DNA of 64,000 bases from Blastococcus sp. DSM 46786 (GCF_900109665.1 NZ_FOAO01000001.1:1-64000), one strand, 5' to 3'. Positions 1-11,375 are shown, numbered from the stretch's first letter. The notes: generated by a model not told the origin, from the letters alone. A program made the numbers and translations.

Positions 1-240
1 CAGGGCCGCATGCACCCGGTCCCAGGTGCCGTCAGCGGCGAAGCGGCGATGCCGCTTCCACACCGTCTGCCATGGCCCGAACTCCGCCGGCAGATCCCGC
101 CACGGTGTCCCTGTCCGGTACCGCCAGATGATCCCCTCCACCGTGCGCCGGTGATCGGCGAACGGCCGGCCGCCCTTTCCCGACGCCGCCGGCATCAACG
201 GCTCCACCAGGGCCCAGGCCCCATCCGACAGCGACACCAT
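1..240 (-). CDS. IS5-family transposase, N-terminal part (runs off window)
   Basis: The minus strand from ATG 240 reads MVSLSDGAWALVEPLMP and continues with RPFADHRRTVEGIIWRYRTG and PWRDLPAEFGPWQTVWKR. This is the DUF4096-type N-terminal domain typical of IS5-family transposases of actinobacteria. About 80 codons are visible and the DDE catalytic part lies beyond base 1. There is no frameshift in the visible part. It is the only transposase seen in the window and lies immediately downstream of murA, in the same orientation. Confidence 0.85.
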   Translation of the reverse strand, partial: MVSLSDGAWALVEPLMPAASGKGGRPFADHRRTVEGIIWRYRTGTPWRDLPAEFGPWQTVWKRHRRFAADGTWDRVHAAL

Positions 241-296
241 CCGAGACACCCCGTCAGCCTGCCGCTCCCGAGCGTCGACGGTTAGGAGACACGCCC
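1..296 (-). mobile_element. IS5-family insertion sequence, one end
   Basis: The left edge carries one end of an IS5-like element (IS402/IS427-type groups). It contains the start of a transposase gene reading off the window. Its outer end appears to be the motif GGGCGTGTCTCCTAA, read on the minus strand and lying at about 282-296. That boundary abuts the murA stop codon (296-298), so a short CTA/TAG target duplication is plausible. The other end lies outside the window, so I cannot say whether the element is complete. Confidence 0.7.
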
Positions 297-1576
297 TAGC
301 CCGGCCGCTCGGTGCGCCGCACCACCGCGCCCAGATCCGTCAGCTGGTCGACGAAGTCGGGGTAACCGCGGTCGACGTGGTGCACGTCCTGCACCTCGGT
401 GACGCCGTCGGAGCACAGGCCGGCCAGCACCAGCCCGGCGCCGGCGCGGATGTCGGTCGCGAGCACCGGGGCGCTGGAGAACCGCTCGCGCCCGCGGACG
501 ACCGCGTGGTGCCCGTCGATGCGGACGTCGGCGCCCAGCCGCACCAGCTCGTTGACGAACATGAACCGGCCCTCGAACACGTTCTCGGTGATCAGGGCCG
601 TGCCGGTGGAGACGGCGGCCAGCGCCACCGCCATCGGCTGCAGATCGGTGGGGAACCCCGGGAACGGCAGGGTGACGACGTCGACGCAACGCGGCCGTCC
701 CTCCATCGCCACCCGGATGCCGTCGGGCAGCGCTTCGACGACGGCCCCGGCGTCGGTCAGCTTGTCCAGGGCGACGGTGAGGTGCTCGGCGACGCCGCGC
801 TCGATGACGACGTCGCCGCGGGTCATCACCGCGCCGATCGCCCAGGTTCCGGCGACGATGCGGTCGGGCACCGTCGTGCACTCGACCGGCCGCAGCGACT
901 GGACGCCCTCGACGGTGATCGTGGAGGTGCCGGCGCCGTCGATGCGCGCCCCCATCTCACCGAGCATCCGGCAGAGGTCGACGATCTCGGGTTCGCGGGC
1001 GGCGTTGTCGACCACGGTCGTGCCGGTGGCGAGCACCGCCGCCATGACCAGGTTCTCCGTGGCGCCGACCGAGGGGAAGTCCAGCCAGATCGAGGTGCCG
1101 GTCAGCCGCGGGGCGGTCGCCACCAGGAAGCCGTGCTCGCTCACGATGGTCGCGCCGAGGCGTTCCAGGCCGGAGATGTGCATGTCCAGCCCGCGGGAGC
1201 CGATGGCGTCGCCACCCGGCAACGCCACCCGGGCGCTGCCGCAGCGCGCGACGAGCGGGCCCAGGACGCTGATCGATGCGCGCATCCGGCGGACCAGGTC
1301 GTAGTCGGTCTCGGTCGAGGGGGCGTCCGGGACGTCGATGGTCAGCCGGCCACCGCCCCCGCTGCCGGGGGTGCGCTCGTAGGAGACGGCGCAGCCCAGC
1401 CGGCGCAGCACCTCGCTCATGATCGCCACGTCGAGGATGTCGGGGACCTCGTCGATGGTCGAGCGCCCGGGCGCGAGCAGCGTCGCCGCCATGAGCTTCA
1501 GCGCGCTGTTCTTGGCGCCGGTGACCCGCACCCGGCCCGCGAGCCTCGCTCCCCCGGTCACCTCGAAGCACTCCAC
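296..1576 (-). CDS. murA: UDP-N-acetylglucosamine 1-carboxyvinyltransferase
   Basis: MurA transfers enolpyruvate from PEP to UDP-GlcNAc, the first committed step of peptidoglycan synthesis in the cytoplasm. The 426-aa protein is full length for the family, with the N-terminal [14 protein letters not shown] substrate loop and ISGLERLGA. The loop that carries the catalytic Cys115 in E. coli reads [13 protein letters not shown] here, so Asp123 replaces Cys; this swap is known in mycobacteria and gives fosfomycin resistance. Start GTG 1576 is set by a TAGGGT -10 box six bases upstream (leaderless). The TAG stop lies at the junction with the IS element, so the extreme C-terminus may have been altered by the insertion. 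Confidence 0.96.
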   Translation of the reverse strand: MECFEVTGGARLAGRVRVTGAKNSALKLMAATLLAPGRSTIDEVPDILDVAIMSEVLRRLGCAVSYERTPGSGGGGRLTIDVPDAPSTETDYDLVRRMRASISVLGPLVARCGSARVALPGGDAIGSRGLDMHISGLERLGATIVSEHGFLVATAPRLTGTSIWLDFPSVGATENLVMAAVLATGTTVVDNAAREPEIVDLCRMLGEMGARIDGAGTSTITVEGVQSLRPVECTTVPDRIVAGTWAIGAVMTRGDVVIERGVAEHLTVALDKLTDAGAVVEALPDGIRVAMEGRPRCVDVVTLPFPGFPTDLQPMAVALAAVSTGTALITENVFEGRFMFVNELVRLGADVRIDGHHAVVRGRERFSSAPVLATDIRAGAGLVLAGLCSDGVTEVQDVHHVDRGYPDFVDQLTDLGAVVRRTERPG

Positions 1577-1582
1577 CGGACC

Positions 1583-1588
1583 ACCCTA
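1583..1588 (-). promoter_or_regulatory. -10 box of murA (leaderless)
   Basis: TAGGGT on the minus strand ends six bases before the murA GTG. This places the transcription start at or next to the start codon. No Shine-Dalgarno sequence lies between them. Confidence 0.6.
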
Positions 1589-1620
1589 CGGTGGTTCCAC
1601 TGCCGGGTCCCGCCGCGCCC

Positions 1621-1797
1621 GGTGACGTGCTGGAACGGCCCCGCTGCAGGGGCCCGCCGCGAGCGTGCGAGCGGTGACGTGCTGGAACGGCCCTCCTGCA
1701 GGGGCCCGCTCCGAGCACCCGGTGACGGGCTGGAACGGCCGCGCTGCAGGGGCCCGCCGCGAGCGTGCGAGCGGTGGGGGGCAGCGGGGTCCTTTCA
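1621..1797. repeat. Three tandem palindromic intergenic repeats
   Basis: Three imperfect direct repeats (1621-1672, 1673-1720, 1721-1772; 52, 48 and 52 bp) fill the murA/cobalamin adenosyltransferase divergent spacer. Each begins GGTGACG(T/G)GCTGGAACGGCC and contains the self-complementary core CTGCAGGGGCC; the first and third also share GCGAGCGTGCGAGC. The last copy continues into GGGGTCCTTTCA just before the -10 box of the next gene. Related sequence occurs at 2428, 3780 and 14101. The repeats are non-coding and hairpin-forming. Confidence 0.85.
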
Positions 1798-1798
1798 C

Positions 1799-1804
1799 TA
1801 GGCT
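1799..1804 (+). promoter_or_regulatory. -10 box of the cobalamin adenosyltransferase gene (leaderless)
   Basis: TAGGCT followed by six bases and then ATG 1811. With the murA box it makes a divergent pair of leaderless promoters flanking the repeat block. Confidence 0.6.
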
Positions 1805-1810
1805 GCGGGC

Positions 1811-2422
1811 ATGACCGTCCGGCTCACGCGCATCTACACGAAGACCGGCGACGCCGGTCAGACCCACCTCGGCGACATGAGCCGGGTGGCCAAGACCGAT
1901 CCCCGGCTGGTCGCCTACGCCGACGTGGACGAGGCCAACAGCGCGATCGGGGTGGCGATCGCGCTCGGCTCCCCCGAGCCGGCGCTGGTGGAGCTCCTCC
2001 GCAGCATCCAGAACGACCTGTTCGACGTGGGGGCCGACCTCTGCACGCCGATCGTCGCGGAGCCGCAGTACCCGCCGCTGCGGGTCACGGCGGCGTACAC
2101 CGAACGGCTCGAGGCGGCGTGCGACACCTACAACGAGACGCTGCCGAAGCTCGACAGCTTCATCCTCCCCGGGGGCACCCCGCTGGCCGCGCTGCTGCAC
2201 CAGGTGCGGGTGGTCGTGCGCCGGGCGGAGCGCAGCGTCTGGGGCCTGCTGGAGAGCGACGGCGAGCGCACCAACCCCGAGACGGCGCGCTACCTGAACC
2301 GGCTCTCGGACCTGGTGTTCATCCTGGGCCGGGTGGCCAACCCCGACGGCGACATCCTCTGGGAGCCCGGCGCGCACAGCGGCGTGCACGCCCAGCGCGC
2401 GGCCGCAGCCCCGCAGGAGTAG
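1811..2422 (+). CDS. PduO-type cob(I)alamin adenosyltransferase
   Basis: This enzyme transfers the adenosyl group of ATP to cob(I)alamin to make coenzyme B12 for enzymes such as methylmalonyl-CoA mutase. The 203-aa protein starts with the family signature TRIYTKTGDAGQTHLGD, has the YADVDEANSAIG segment, and carries the ATP-binding helix VVVRRAERSVWGL near residue 140. Length is normal. A leaderless -10 box fixes the ATG. It stands alone on the plus strand between murA and the atp cluster, the same place as Rv1314c in M. tuberculosis. No cobalamin riboswitch is visible. Confidence 0.95.
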   Translation: MTVRLTRIYTKTGDAGQTHLGDMSRVAKTDPRLVAYADVDEANSAIGVAIALGSPEPALVELLRSIQNDLFDVGADLCTPIVAEPQYPPLRVTAAYTERLEAACDTYNETLPKLDSFILPGGTPLAALLHQVRVVVRRAERSVWGLLESDGERTNPETARYLNRLSDLVFILGRVANPDGDILWEPGAHSGVHAQRAAAAPQE

Positions 2423-2427
2423 GCAGC

Positions 2428-2472
2428 CCCCTCCAGGGCCCGGCCGAGCGCGAGGAGGGAAGAGGGGTCCGT
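2428..2472. repeat. Copy of the palindromic intergenic repeat, between convergent genes
   Basis: CCCCCTCCAGGGCCCGG, then GAGCGCGAGGAGGG, ending in GGGGTCC. It shares the CTCCAGGGCCC core and the GGGGTCC end with the element at 3780. It fills the whole gap between two converging genes and could act as a bidirectional terminator. Confidence 0.5.
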
Positions 2473-2474
2473 CG

Positions 2475-2876
2475 TCAGCTGCCCGGCGGGGCCGACTCCA
2501 GCCAGGACAGGAAGCCGGTCACCGTCGAGCGGTCCATCGCCAGCTCGCGCCGTCCCTGCGCGGTGCTGCACTGGAGCACGTGGACGTCGGCCGGAAGGGC
2601 CAGGTCGTCGCGGTGCGCCGGCCGCTGGGCGAGCACCCGGAAACCGGCCCGGGTGAGCCGCTGCTGCGGCCGGACCGACAGCGAGAGCGCCCGGTACCAG
2701 AGCAGGGCGTCACCGCCGTACCAGGCGACGCCCACCGACCAGCGGGGCGTGCCCTCAGGGCGCAGCCACATCGTCACCGCGCCGAGCCCCGACAGCAGGA
2801 AGCGGCGGCGCAGCAGGAAGACCACGATGACGAGCAGCAGCAGGACGCCGATCAGCACCCACAGGGCGGTGGTCAT
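2475..2876 (-). CDS. DUF2550 membrane-anchored protein
   Basis: The 133-aa protein has one N-terminal transmembrane helix (about residues 5-22, LWVLIGVLLLLVIVVFLLRRR). A conserved DUF2550 body follows, including WSVGVAWYGGDALLWYRA and the end FLSWLESAPPGS. The function is unknown. It sits 21 bases downstream of atpC, as Rv1312 does in mycobacteria, so it is probably co-transcribed with the ATP synthase genes. Whether it takes part in ATP synthase function is not established. Confidence 0.85.
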   Translation of the reverse strand: MTTALWVLIGVLLLLVIVVFLLRRRFLLSGLGAVTMWLRPEGTPRWSVGVAWYGGDALLWYRALSLSVRPQQRLTRAGFRVLAQRPAHRDDLALPADVHVLQCSTAQGRRELAMDRSTVTGFLSWLESAPPGS

Positions 2877-2897
2877 CCCGCGCGCTCGCCGGCCGGG

Positions 2898-3287
2898 TCA
2901 GGCGCTCGCGCCGGCCGCCCTCAACCGCGACTGGGCGCGGCGTGCGGCGGCGACCGCCTCCGGGTCGTCGCCCTCGCTCTCGGCGCGGCGCAGGGCCTCG
3001 CGAGCGCGCTCGACGTCGATCTCCGAGGAGATCTCCGCCGTCTCGGCGAGGATCGAGACGCCCCGCTCGGTGACGGAGAGGAAACCACCGTGGGCGGCGA
3101 AGACCATGTCCTCGCCGGACTCGGTGTGGATGGTCACGACGCCGCCGTCGGCCAGCTGACCCAGCAGCGGCGTGTGCCCGGGCAGCACACCGAGCTCGCC
3201 CTCCGTGGTGCGGGCGATGACGCTCGTGGCCTCGCCGGACCAGATCTTGCGCTCGACGGCCACCAACTCGACCTGCAGGGTCGCCAC
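2898..3287 (-). CDS. atpC: F1 ATP synthase epsilon subunit
   Basis: Epsilon links the central stalk to regulation of ATP hydrolysis. The 129-aa protein starts [19 protein letters not shown] after GTG 3287, preceded by a good GAGGAG ribosome site; the open frame reaches farther upstream but that part has no family resemblance. The beta-sandwich includes [14 protein letters not shown], and the C-terminal helical pair (about residues 85-125) is Ala/Arg-rich. It is separated from atpD by an unusual 560-bp spacer, so it may depend on read-through or its own promoter. Confidence 0.95.
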   Translation of the reverse strand: MATLQVELVAVERKIWSGEATSVIARTTEGELGVLPGHTPLLGQLADGGVVTIHTESGEDMVFAAHGGFLSVTERGVSILAETAEISSEIDVERAREALRRAESEGDDPEAVAAARRAQSRLRAAGASA

Positions 3288-3424
3288 GACACTCCTCGGG
3301 ATCCACGCGGACGGGCCTTCACTGTATCCACGGGGCCGATCGCCCCGATCCACCGGGGCCGCCGACCCCGCCCTGAGCACAACCCCTCGACCCGGCCGAG
3401 GTGGAGAACGGCAGGGTTCCTGCG

Positions 3425-3613
3425 TCAGTCGGCGCGGCGGTACAGCAGCGTCCAGCGCCCGACGCGCACCCACGGGTGGCGGACGCAGGTGGACGACGCC
3501 CAGCGCTCGGTGTCGAAGTCCGCGGTGCGCACGTCCACGGGTGCGAAAGGCGGCCAGGTCCAGTCGAGCGCCGCACGGCTCGCCGGCCGCGGTACCGCGC
3601 TGTCCCGTTCCAC
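3425..3613 (-). CDS. Small hypothetical protein between atpD and atpC
   Basis: A 62-codon frame starts at GTG 3613 after GAGGGGCGAC, a moderate ribosome site. It encodes a Trp/Arg-rich protein with [20 protein letters not shown] and a C-terminus [18 protein letters not shown]. No domain is recognised. The regular alternation of hydrophobic residues near the end is protein-like, but in DNA of this GC content a chance frame cannot be excluded. If real, it is an extra gene inserted into the ATP synthase operon. Confidence 0.4.
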   Translation of the reverse strand: MERDSAVPRPASRAALDWTWPPFAPVDVRTADFDTERWASSTCVRHPWVRVGRWTLLYRRAD

Positions 3614-3779
3614 GTCGCCCCTCGTGCCGGCACCCGTCTCCCGGGTGCGCCTGCGGGGATGGTCGGCAGGCCCGCGCCCCTCCCGCAGACCCGGCGGCCG
3701 GATCTCACCCCATCGGGCGACCGGATCGCCCCGCGAACGCCGAAGGCCGGGCCCCCTCTCGGAGACCCGGCCGACGGAA

Positions 3780-3846
3780 CGTGCTGGAACGGCCCCCTCC
3801 AGGGCCCCGCACCTCGCGAAGCGTGGTGCGGGGAGGAGGGGGTCCT
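3780..3846. repeat. Palindromic repeat and hairpin downstream of atpD
   Basis: This begins CGTGCTGGAACGGCCCC, the same opening as the tandem repeats at 1621, and ends GGGGGTCCTTC against the atpD stop codon. Inside it CCCCGCACC (3805-3813) pairs with GGTGCGGGG (3825-3833) around an 11-base loop, flanked by CCCTCC and GGAGGG. It could terminate or attenuate transcription from atpD into atpC. Confidence 0.65.
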
Positions 3847-3847
3847 T

Positions 3848-5338
<1,491 letters not shown>

Positions 5339-6310
5339 TCAGTCGTTCGAGCCGGCCGAGACCAGCGCGTCGGCACCACCGACGATCTCGCTGATCTCCT
5401 GCGTGATCTCCGCCTGGCGGGCCTGGTTGGCCTGCCGGGAGAGATTCTTCGCCAGCTCCTCGGCGTTGTCGGAGGCCGACTTCATCGCCCGTCGGCGCGA
5501 GGCCGACTCGGAGGCGGCCGCCTCGAGCATCGCCGCGTAGATGCGCGTGGTGATGTACTTCGGCAGCAACGCGTCGAGCAGCCCCTCTGCCGAGGGCTCG
5601 AACTCGTAGGCCGTCGGCAGCTCGTCGGCGGTGGCGTTCTCCCGCTCCCGGTCCTCCCGCTCGTAGTCGAACTCCTCGACCTCCTCGACCTCCAGCGGAG
5701 CCATCCGCTTGGCGACCGGGACCTGCGAGAGCAGCGACCGGAACTCGGTGTAGACGATGTGCAGCTCGTCGACGCCGAGGATGCCGTCGGCACCCGCACC
5801 GCCGTCCTCGTCATCCAGGCCGGCGGTGAAGGCGGCGATCAGCTGCTCGCCCACGGCCTGCGCGTCGGAGTAGTTCGGCTGCTCGGAGAACCCGGTGAAG
5901 GTCTCGGCCATCTCGCGATTGCGGAAGGAGTAGTAGGTCTCCCCCTTCCGGCCGACCACGTAGAGCACCGGCTCCTTGCCCTCCTGCCGCAGCAGGGAGA
6001 GCAGCTCCTCGGTCCGCCGCAGCACGTTGACGTTGTACGAGCCGGCGAAGCCGCGGTCGGAGGTGATCACCAGGACGGCCGCCCGGCGCGGGTTCTCCGG
6101 CTCGGTCAGCAGCGGGTGGTCCAGCGACGCCGAGGACGCCAGCGCCGACAGGACGCGGGTGATCTCCCGGGCGTAGGGCTTGGACGCCTCCACCCGGGCC
6201 TGGGCGCGCACGATGCGGGCACCGGCGATCAGCTCCTGGGCCGAGAAGATCTTCTTCGTCGACTGGGTGGAGCGGATGCGGCGCCGCAGCGCGCGGAGAG
6301 AGGCTGCCAT
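5339..6310 (-). CDS. atpG: F1 ATP synthase gamma subunit
   Basis: This is the rotating central shaft of F1. The 323-aa protein begins [20 protein letters not shown] and ends with the long C-terminal helix containing [15 protein letters not shown] and [15 protein letters not shown]. It carries an acidic/Gly insertion ([19 protein letters not shown], about residues 165-183), where mycobacteria have a lineage-specific gamma loop, and a second acidic stretch ([20 protein letters not shown], near 205-225). Both make it longer than the E. coli protein (287 aa). It begins four bases after the atpA stop. Confidence 0.97.
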   Translation of the reverse strand: MAASLRALRRRIRSTQSTKKIFSAQELIAGARIVRAQARVEASKPYAREITRVLSALASSASLDHPLLTEPENPRRAAVLVITSDRGFAGSYNVNVLRRTEELLSLLRQEGKEPVLYVVGRKGETYYSFRNREMAETFTGFSEQPNYSDAQAVGEQLIAAFTAGLDDEDGGAGADGILGVDELHIVYTEFRSLLSQVPVAKRMAPLEVEEVEEFDYEREDRERENATADELPTAYEFEPSAEGLLDALLPKYITTRIYAAMLEAAASESASRRRAMKSASDNAEELAKNLSRQANQARQAEITQEISEIVGGADALVSAGSND

Positions 6311-6314
6311 CGCG

Positions 6315-7952
<1,638 letters not shown>

Positions 7953-8001
7953 GGCTCTGAGTCCTCTTCCCTGCGGGGTCGTGATCTGTGGTGGTGGGCG
8001 G

Positions 8002-8874
8002 TCAGCCGGCGAGCTGCCGTCGGGCGGCTTCCAGCCGATGGGCGATGCTGCCGTCGATGACCTCGTCGCCCACCTGCACGAGGAGGCCGCCGAGCACCGT
8101 CGGGTCGACGGTCACCTGCAACCCGATGGTCCGCCCGTAGAGGCGACCCAGCACGTCGGTCAGCCGCCGTTCCTGGGCCGGGGTCAAGGGGGCCGCCGTC
8201 GTCACGCGGGCCACGGACCGGCCGCGGCGGCGGCTGGCGACGTCCGAGAGCCGCTCGACCGCGACCCCCGCCGTGCCGGCGTGCGAGGTGGTGAGCACGT
8301 TGCGCAGCAGGAGCTCGGTCACCGGGCTGACCCGGCCGGACAGCAGCTGGTCGAGCAGCGCCGCCTTGCCCGCGGCCGGGGCCTTGCGGTCGCTGAGGAT
8401 GCGGGACAGCTCCCGGTCACCCTCGATGATCCGGCCGAAGCGGAACAGCTCGTCCTCGACGCCGTCCAGCTCGCCGCGGGCACCCGCCGCGTCGAGAGCC
8501 GCCTCGGTGGCCAGGGTCGTCGCGGCCTCGATGAGGTCGAACGGCCGCGACCAGCGCTGCCGGACGCTGAACTCGACGACGTCGAGCGCGACCGGGGACA
8601 GACGGCTGCCGAACAGCCGCTGCGCCAGCGCCGCCCGCTCCTCGGGCTTGCCCGAGGGGTCGGTGAGCGCCCGGCGCAGCGAGGGCTGGGCATCCAGCAG
8701 CCGCGCCACCGCGAACAGCTCCTCGGCCAGCGCGAGCTGGTCCTCGGCGGCGGTGGCGCGGGCCTGGCCGGTCAGCCGGTCCTTGGCCTTCCCGAGGAAC
8801 CCCGAGGGGTCACGGGTCAGCGCGTCCAGCCGCTCCCGGGCGGCGAGCAGCGCCGCGCGGCTCGAGGCGTCCAT
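8002..8874 (-). CDS. atpH: F1 ATP synthase delta subunit
   Basis: Delta joins the peripheral stalk to the top of F1. At 290 aa it is much longer than E. coli delta (177 aa); the extra length is an N-terminal Ala/Leu/Arg helical region (residues 1-100), as in other actinobacteria. It is not the b-delta fusion of mycobacteria. The conserved C-terminal part includes [23 protein letters not shown]. Its start overlaps the end of atpF by one base at 8874, implying translational coupling. Confidence 0.95.
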   Translation of the reverse strand: MDASSRAALLAARERLDALTRDPSGFLGKAKDRLTGQARATAAEDQLALAEELFAVARLLDAQPSLRRALTDPSGKPEERAALAQRLFGSRLSPVALDVVEFSVRQRWSRPFDLIEAATTLATEAALDAAGARGELDGVEDELFRFGRIIEGDRELSRILSDRKAPAAGKAALLDQLLSGRVSPVTELLLRNVLTTSHAGTAGVAVERLSDVASRRRGRSVARVTTAAPLTPAQERRLTDVLGRLYGRTIGLQVTVDPTVLGGLLVQVGDEVIDGSIAHRLEAARRQLAG

Positions 8875-9491
8875 CAGCGGGTGCCTCCGGAGACGGTGCT
8901 GCCGCTCCGGCCGTCGGGGGTACCGGCGGCCAGCTCGTCGAGCTGGTCGAGGAAGCGGTCCACCGTGCCCTGCCGGCGCGCCTCGTCGGCGAGGGACTCC
9001 CCGACGACTCGCCCGGCGAGCTCGACGGCGAGGCCACCGACCTGCCCGCGCAGCTCGTTGATCACCTGCTGGCGGGCAGCAGCGATCTGCTCCTCGCCGC
9101 GGGCGACGATCCGCGCCGACTCCTCCTGCGCCTGGACCCGCAGCTCCTCGAGGATCTGCTGGCCCTCGGCCCGGGCCTGGTCGCGGATCTGCGCGGCCTC
9201 GTTGCGGGCCTCGGCCAGCTGTGCGCGGTACTGCTCGAGCGCCGCCTTCGCCTCGGCCTGCATGGCCTCGGCGCGCTCGATGCCGCCCTCGATGGTGCGC
9301 TGGCGCTCGGCCAGCATGGCCTCGAGCCGCGGCACCACGAAGCGCTTGTACAGGAAGTACAGGATGGCGAAGGAGATGATGCCGACGATCAGCTCACCCG
9401 GGTGCGGGATGACCGGGTAGGCGTCCTCCCAGAAGCCGCCTTCACCGCTCTCGGCGGCCAGGACATCGGCCGCGTTGTCGATCGCGCCCAT
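8874..9491 (-). CDS. atpF: F0 ATP synthase b subunit
   Basis: This is the membrane-anchored peripheral stalk. The 205-aa protein has an N-terminal segment (MGAIDNAADVLAAESGEGG), one transmembrane helix around residues 33-50 (ELIVGIISFAILYFLYKRF), then a long charged Ala/Gln/Glu coiled coil to the C-terminus. ATG 9491 is chosen because AAGGAG lies 10 bases upstream; the frame extends further but that part is only the atpE spacer. Confidence 0.96.
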   Translation of the reverse strand: MGAIDNAADVLAAESGEGGFWEDAYPVIPHPGELIVGIISFAILYFLYKRFVVPRLEAMLAERQRTIEGGIERAEAMQAEAKAALEQYRAQLAEARNEAAQIRDQARAEGQQILEELRVQAQEESARIVARGEEQIAAARQQVINELRGQVGGLAVELAGRVVGESLADEARRQGTVDRFLDQLDELAAGTPDGRSGSTVSGGTR

Positions 9492-9516
9492 CACGTGTTC
9501 TCCTTCCGGTCCTCGG

Positions 9517-9741
<225 letters not shown>

Positions 9742-9809
9742 TCAGTCGGTCTGTGCTGCCGGGTGGCGCACATGGGTGGTGCAACTCGGGGGCGGTGACT
9801 CCGCGGACG

Positions 9810-10592
9810 TCAGTGGTCGTCCGCGTAGACCTCTGCGATGTACACAGAGGCCAGCAGGATGAAGACGTAGGCCTGCAGGAATGCGATCAGGATCTCGAAC
9901 GCGCTGAAGAGGAAGAACATGAAGAAGGCCGGGATGGACACCAGCTTCAGGAGCCCGTCGCCGTTCAGCAGCAGGAACTCCCCGCCCACCGCGAACAGCA
10001 GGAGCAGGATGTGGCCGGCGAACATGTTGCCGAAGAGCCGCAGCGCAAGCGTCACCGGGCGGGTGATCAGGAACGTCACCAGCTCCAGGATGAACACGAC
10101 CGGCACGACCCAGAAGGGCAGCCCGCTCGGCACCAGATTCTTGAGGAAGCCCCCCAGCCCGCGACGGCGGACGCCGGCGACCAGGTAGACCACGTAGACC
10201 CCGAGCGCGAACGCGATGGGGAAGCTGATCCGGCTCGTGGTGGGGAACTGGACGACCGGGATGATGGCCATCAGGTTGTTCAGCAGGATGAGCGTGAACA
10301 GGGTGAACAGCAGCGGGACGTAGGGCCGGAAGTGGTCCGAGCCGATGATGTCCCGGCCGATCGAGTTGCGGACGAGGCCGTACACGCCCTCGAGCCGGTA
10401 CTGCCCGCGCCCCGGGACCACCGAGAGGCGGCGCGTGGCGAGCATCATGACGACCGCGAGGCCGATGGTCACCAGCACCATCACGATCATCGAACGCGTG
10501 ATGGCGAAGGCGCCGTCGCCGACGAGCGGCTGCCAGAAATCCGGCGCACTCGGCGGTACGAACTCCTCGGCGGCCGAGACCACGGTCGTCAC
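9810..10592 (-). CDS. atpB: F0 ATP synthase a subunit
   Basis: This is the stator proton channel, 260 aa with five to six membrane helices. The essential Arg lies in RPVTLALRLFGNMFAGH. The periplasmic/N-terminal part is short (EEFVPPSAPDFWQPLVGDG). It is followed 86 bases downstream by atpE. The standard actinobacterial order atpB-E-F-H-A-G-D is intact from here on. Confidence 0.97.
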   Translation of the reverse strand: MTTVVSAAEEFVPPSAPDFWQPLVGDGAFAITRSMIVMVLVTIGLAVVMMLATRRLSVVPGRGQYRLEGVYGLVRNSIGRDIIGSDHFRPYVPLLFTLFTLILLNNLMAIIPVVQFPTTSRISFPIAFALGVYVVYLVAGVRRRGLGGFLKNLVPSGLPFWVVPVVFILELVTFLITRPVTLALRLFGNMFAGHILLLLFAVGGEFLLLNGDGLLKLVSIPAFFMFFLFSAFEILIAFLQAYVFILLASVYIAEVYADDH

Positions 10593-10675
10593 TACTCAGC
10601 CTCCGTCACGAACTTCTGGGTGGTTTCGTACTGCGGCCCGGAGGGCTGCCCTCCGCATCTGCGGCGTGGCACGCC

Positions 10676-10921
10676 TCACGGGCCGTGGTGAGCGTAGCGG
10701 ACCCAGATCGCGGAGATCGAAGCGGCCATCCCCAGGACGAGGGCCACGGGCAGCACCCACACCTGGTCGAGCGCCTCGCTGAGCCACCACGCGGGCAGCC
10801 CGAAGACCAGCACGCCGGACAGCAGCATGCCCAGCGCGTCCCACGCCTCGCGCAGGTGGGCACCCGCGACCATCTGGTGGTGGACCGGCGCCGGCCGCTC
10901 GGTCCCGCCGGGCTCGGTCAA
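10676..10921 (-). CDS. AtpZ/AtpI-like small membrane protein
   Basis: An 81-aa protein with two predicted membrane helices (MLLSGVLVFGLPAWWLSEAL and VLPVALVLGMAASISAIWV). It follows the pattern of the AtpZ family found ahead of atpB, implicated elsewhere in c-ring assembly or ion uptake. I take TTG 10921 as start because it overlaps the preceding stop as TTGA, matching the coupling style here; Met 17 is a possible alternative. The assignment rests on position and topology more than on sequence motifs. Confidence 0.7.
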   Translation of the reverse strand: MTEPGGTERPAPVHHQMVAGAHLREAWDALGMLLSGVLVFGLPAWWLSEALDQVWVLPVALVLGMAASISAIWVRYAHHGP

Positions 10922-11364
10922 CGCGCCGCCCCGGACGCCGCCCCCGGCTCGTCGTAGATGTAGGTCTTCACCCGGGTGAAGGCGACGACCTCGCCGATGG
11001 TCCCGGCCAGCGACACGACGATCGCGGTGACGGCGAACGCGATCGGTGAGAGCCACTCCGCGTTGCGGAACAGCACGAGGAAGACCCCGAGCAGCATCAC
11101 CTTGAAGAAGTAGCCGACGAGAGCGCCCATGAAGACCACGCGCGGGTCGAGGCCGGCCATCCGGCGCAGGAGCACCAGGGTGGAGACGGTGCTCACCAGG
11201 ACGACGGCGATGGCGAGGGCGCTGCCCGCGGCACCGAGCGCGCCGTCGACCGCCAGGAAGACGGCGAACGCGACGACCCCGACGACGGCCGCGGGGACCA
11301 GCCCACCGCGGAGCATGGCGGCGTAGGGATCGGGTCTCGTGGCCGGTTCACCTTGCGAAAGCAC
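10918..11364 (-). CDS. AtpI-like membrane protein, first gene of the atp operon
   Basis: A 148-aa protein with four hydrophobic segments (GLVPAAVVGVVAFAVFLAV, SALAIAVVLVSTVSTLVLL, FMGALVGYFFKVMLLGVFLV, PIAFAVTAIVVSLAGTIGEV). It stands where the ATP synthase I protein (Rv1303 in M. tuberculosis) is found. Its -10 box is five bases before the GTG, so it starts the transcript of the ATP synthase operon. Its end overlaps the next start by four bases. Confidence 0.8.
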   Translation of the reverse strand: MLSQGEPATRPDPYAAMLRGGLVPAAVVGVVAFAVFLAVDGALGAAGSALAIAVVLVSTVSTLVLLRRMAGLDPRVVFMGALVGYFFKVMLLGVFLVLFRNAEWLSPIAFAVTAIVVSLAGTIGEVVAFTRVKTYIYDEPGAASGAAR

Positions 11365-11369
11365 GCCTC

Positions 11370-11375
11370 ACGGTA
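11370..11375 (-). promoter_or_regulatory. -10 box of the atp operon
   Basis: TACCGT on the minus strand is followed by GAGGC and then GTG 11364. This indicates a leaderless transcript that begins with the atpI-like gene. Confidence 0.55.

Noticed and set aside
1621-1797. CRISPR-like array at the tandem repeats
   Set aside because: The units are joined without unique spacers and no cas genes are present. The same applies to the rho repeats at 20187-20318.
377-1801. Long open frames antisense to murA and many other genes (for example the frame opposite kgd, 44828-48568)
   Set aside because: In DNA this GC-rich, frames opposite real genes stay open by codon bias; their products are low-complexity Arg/Gly/Ala/Val and match no family.
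1799-2422. Cobalamin riboswitch in front of the adenosyltransferase
   Set aside because: The -10 box is six bases from the ATG, so there is no leader to hold a riboswitch.
3288-3473. Upstream extension of atpC to 3473
   Set aside because: The extra residues do not resemble epsilon subunits, and GTG 3287 has a GAGGAG ribosome site and the family N-terminus.
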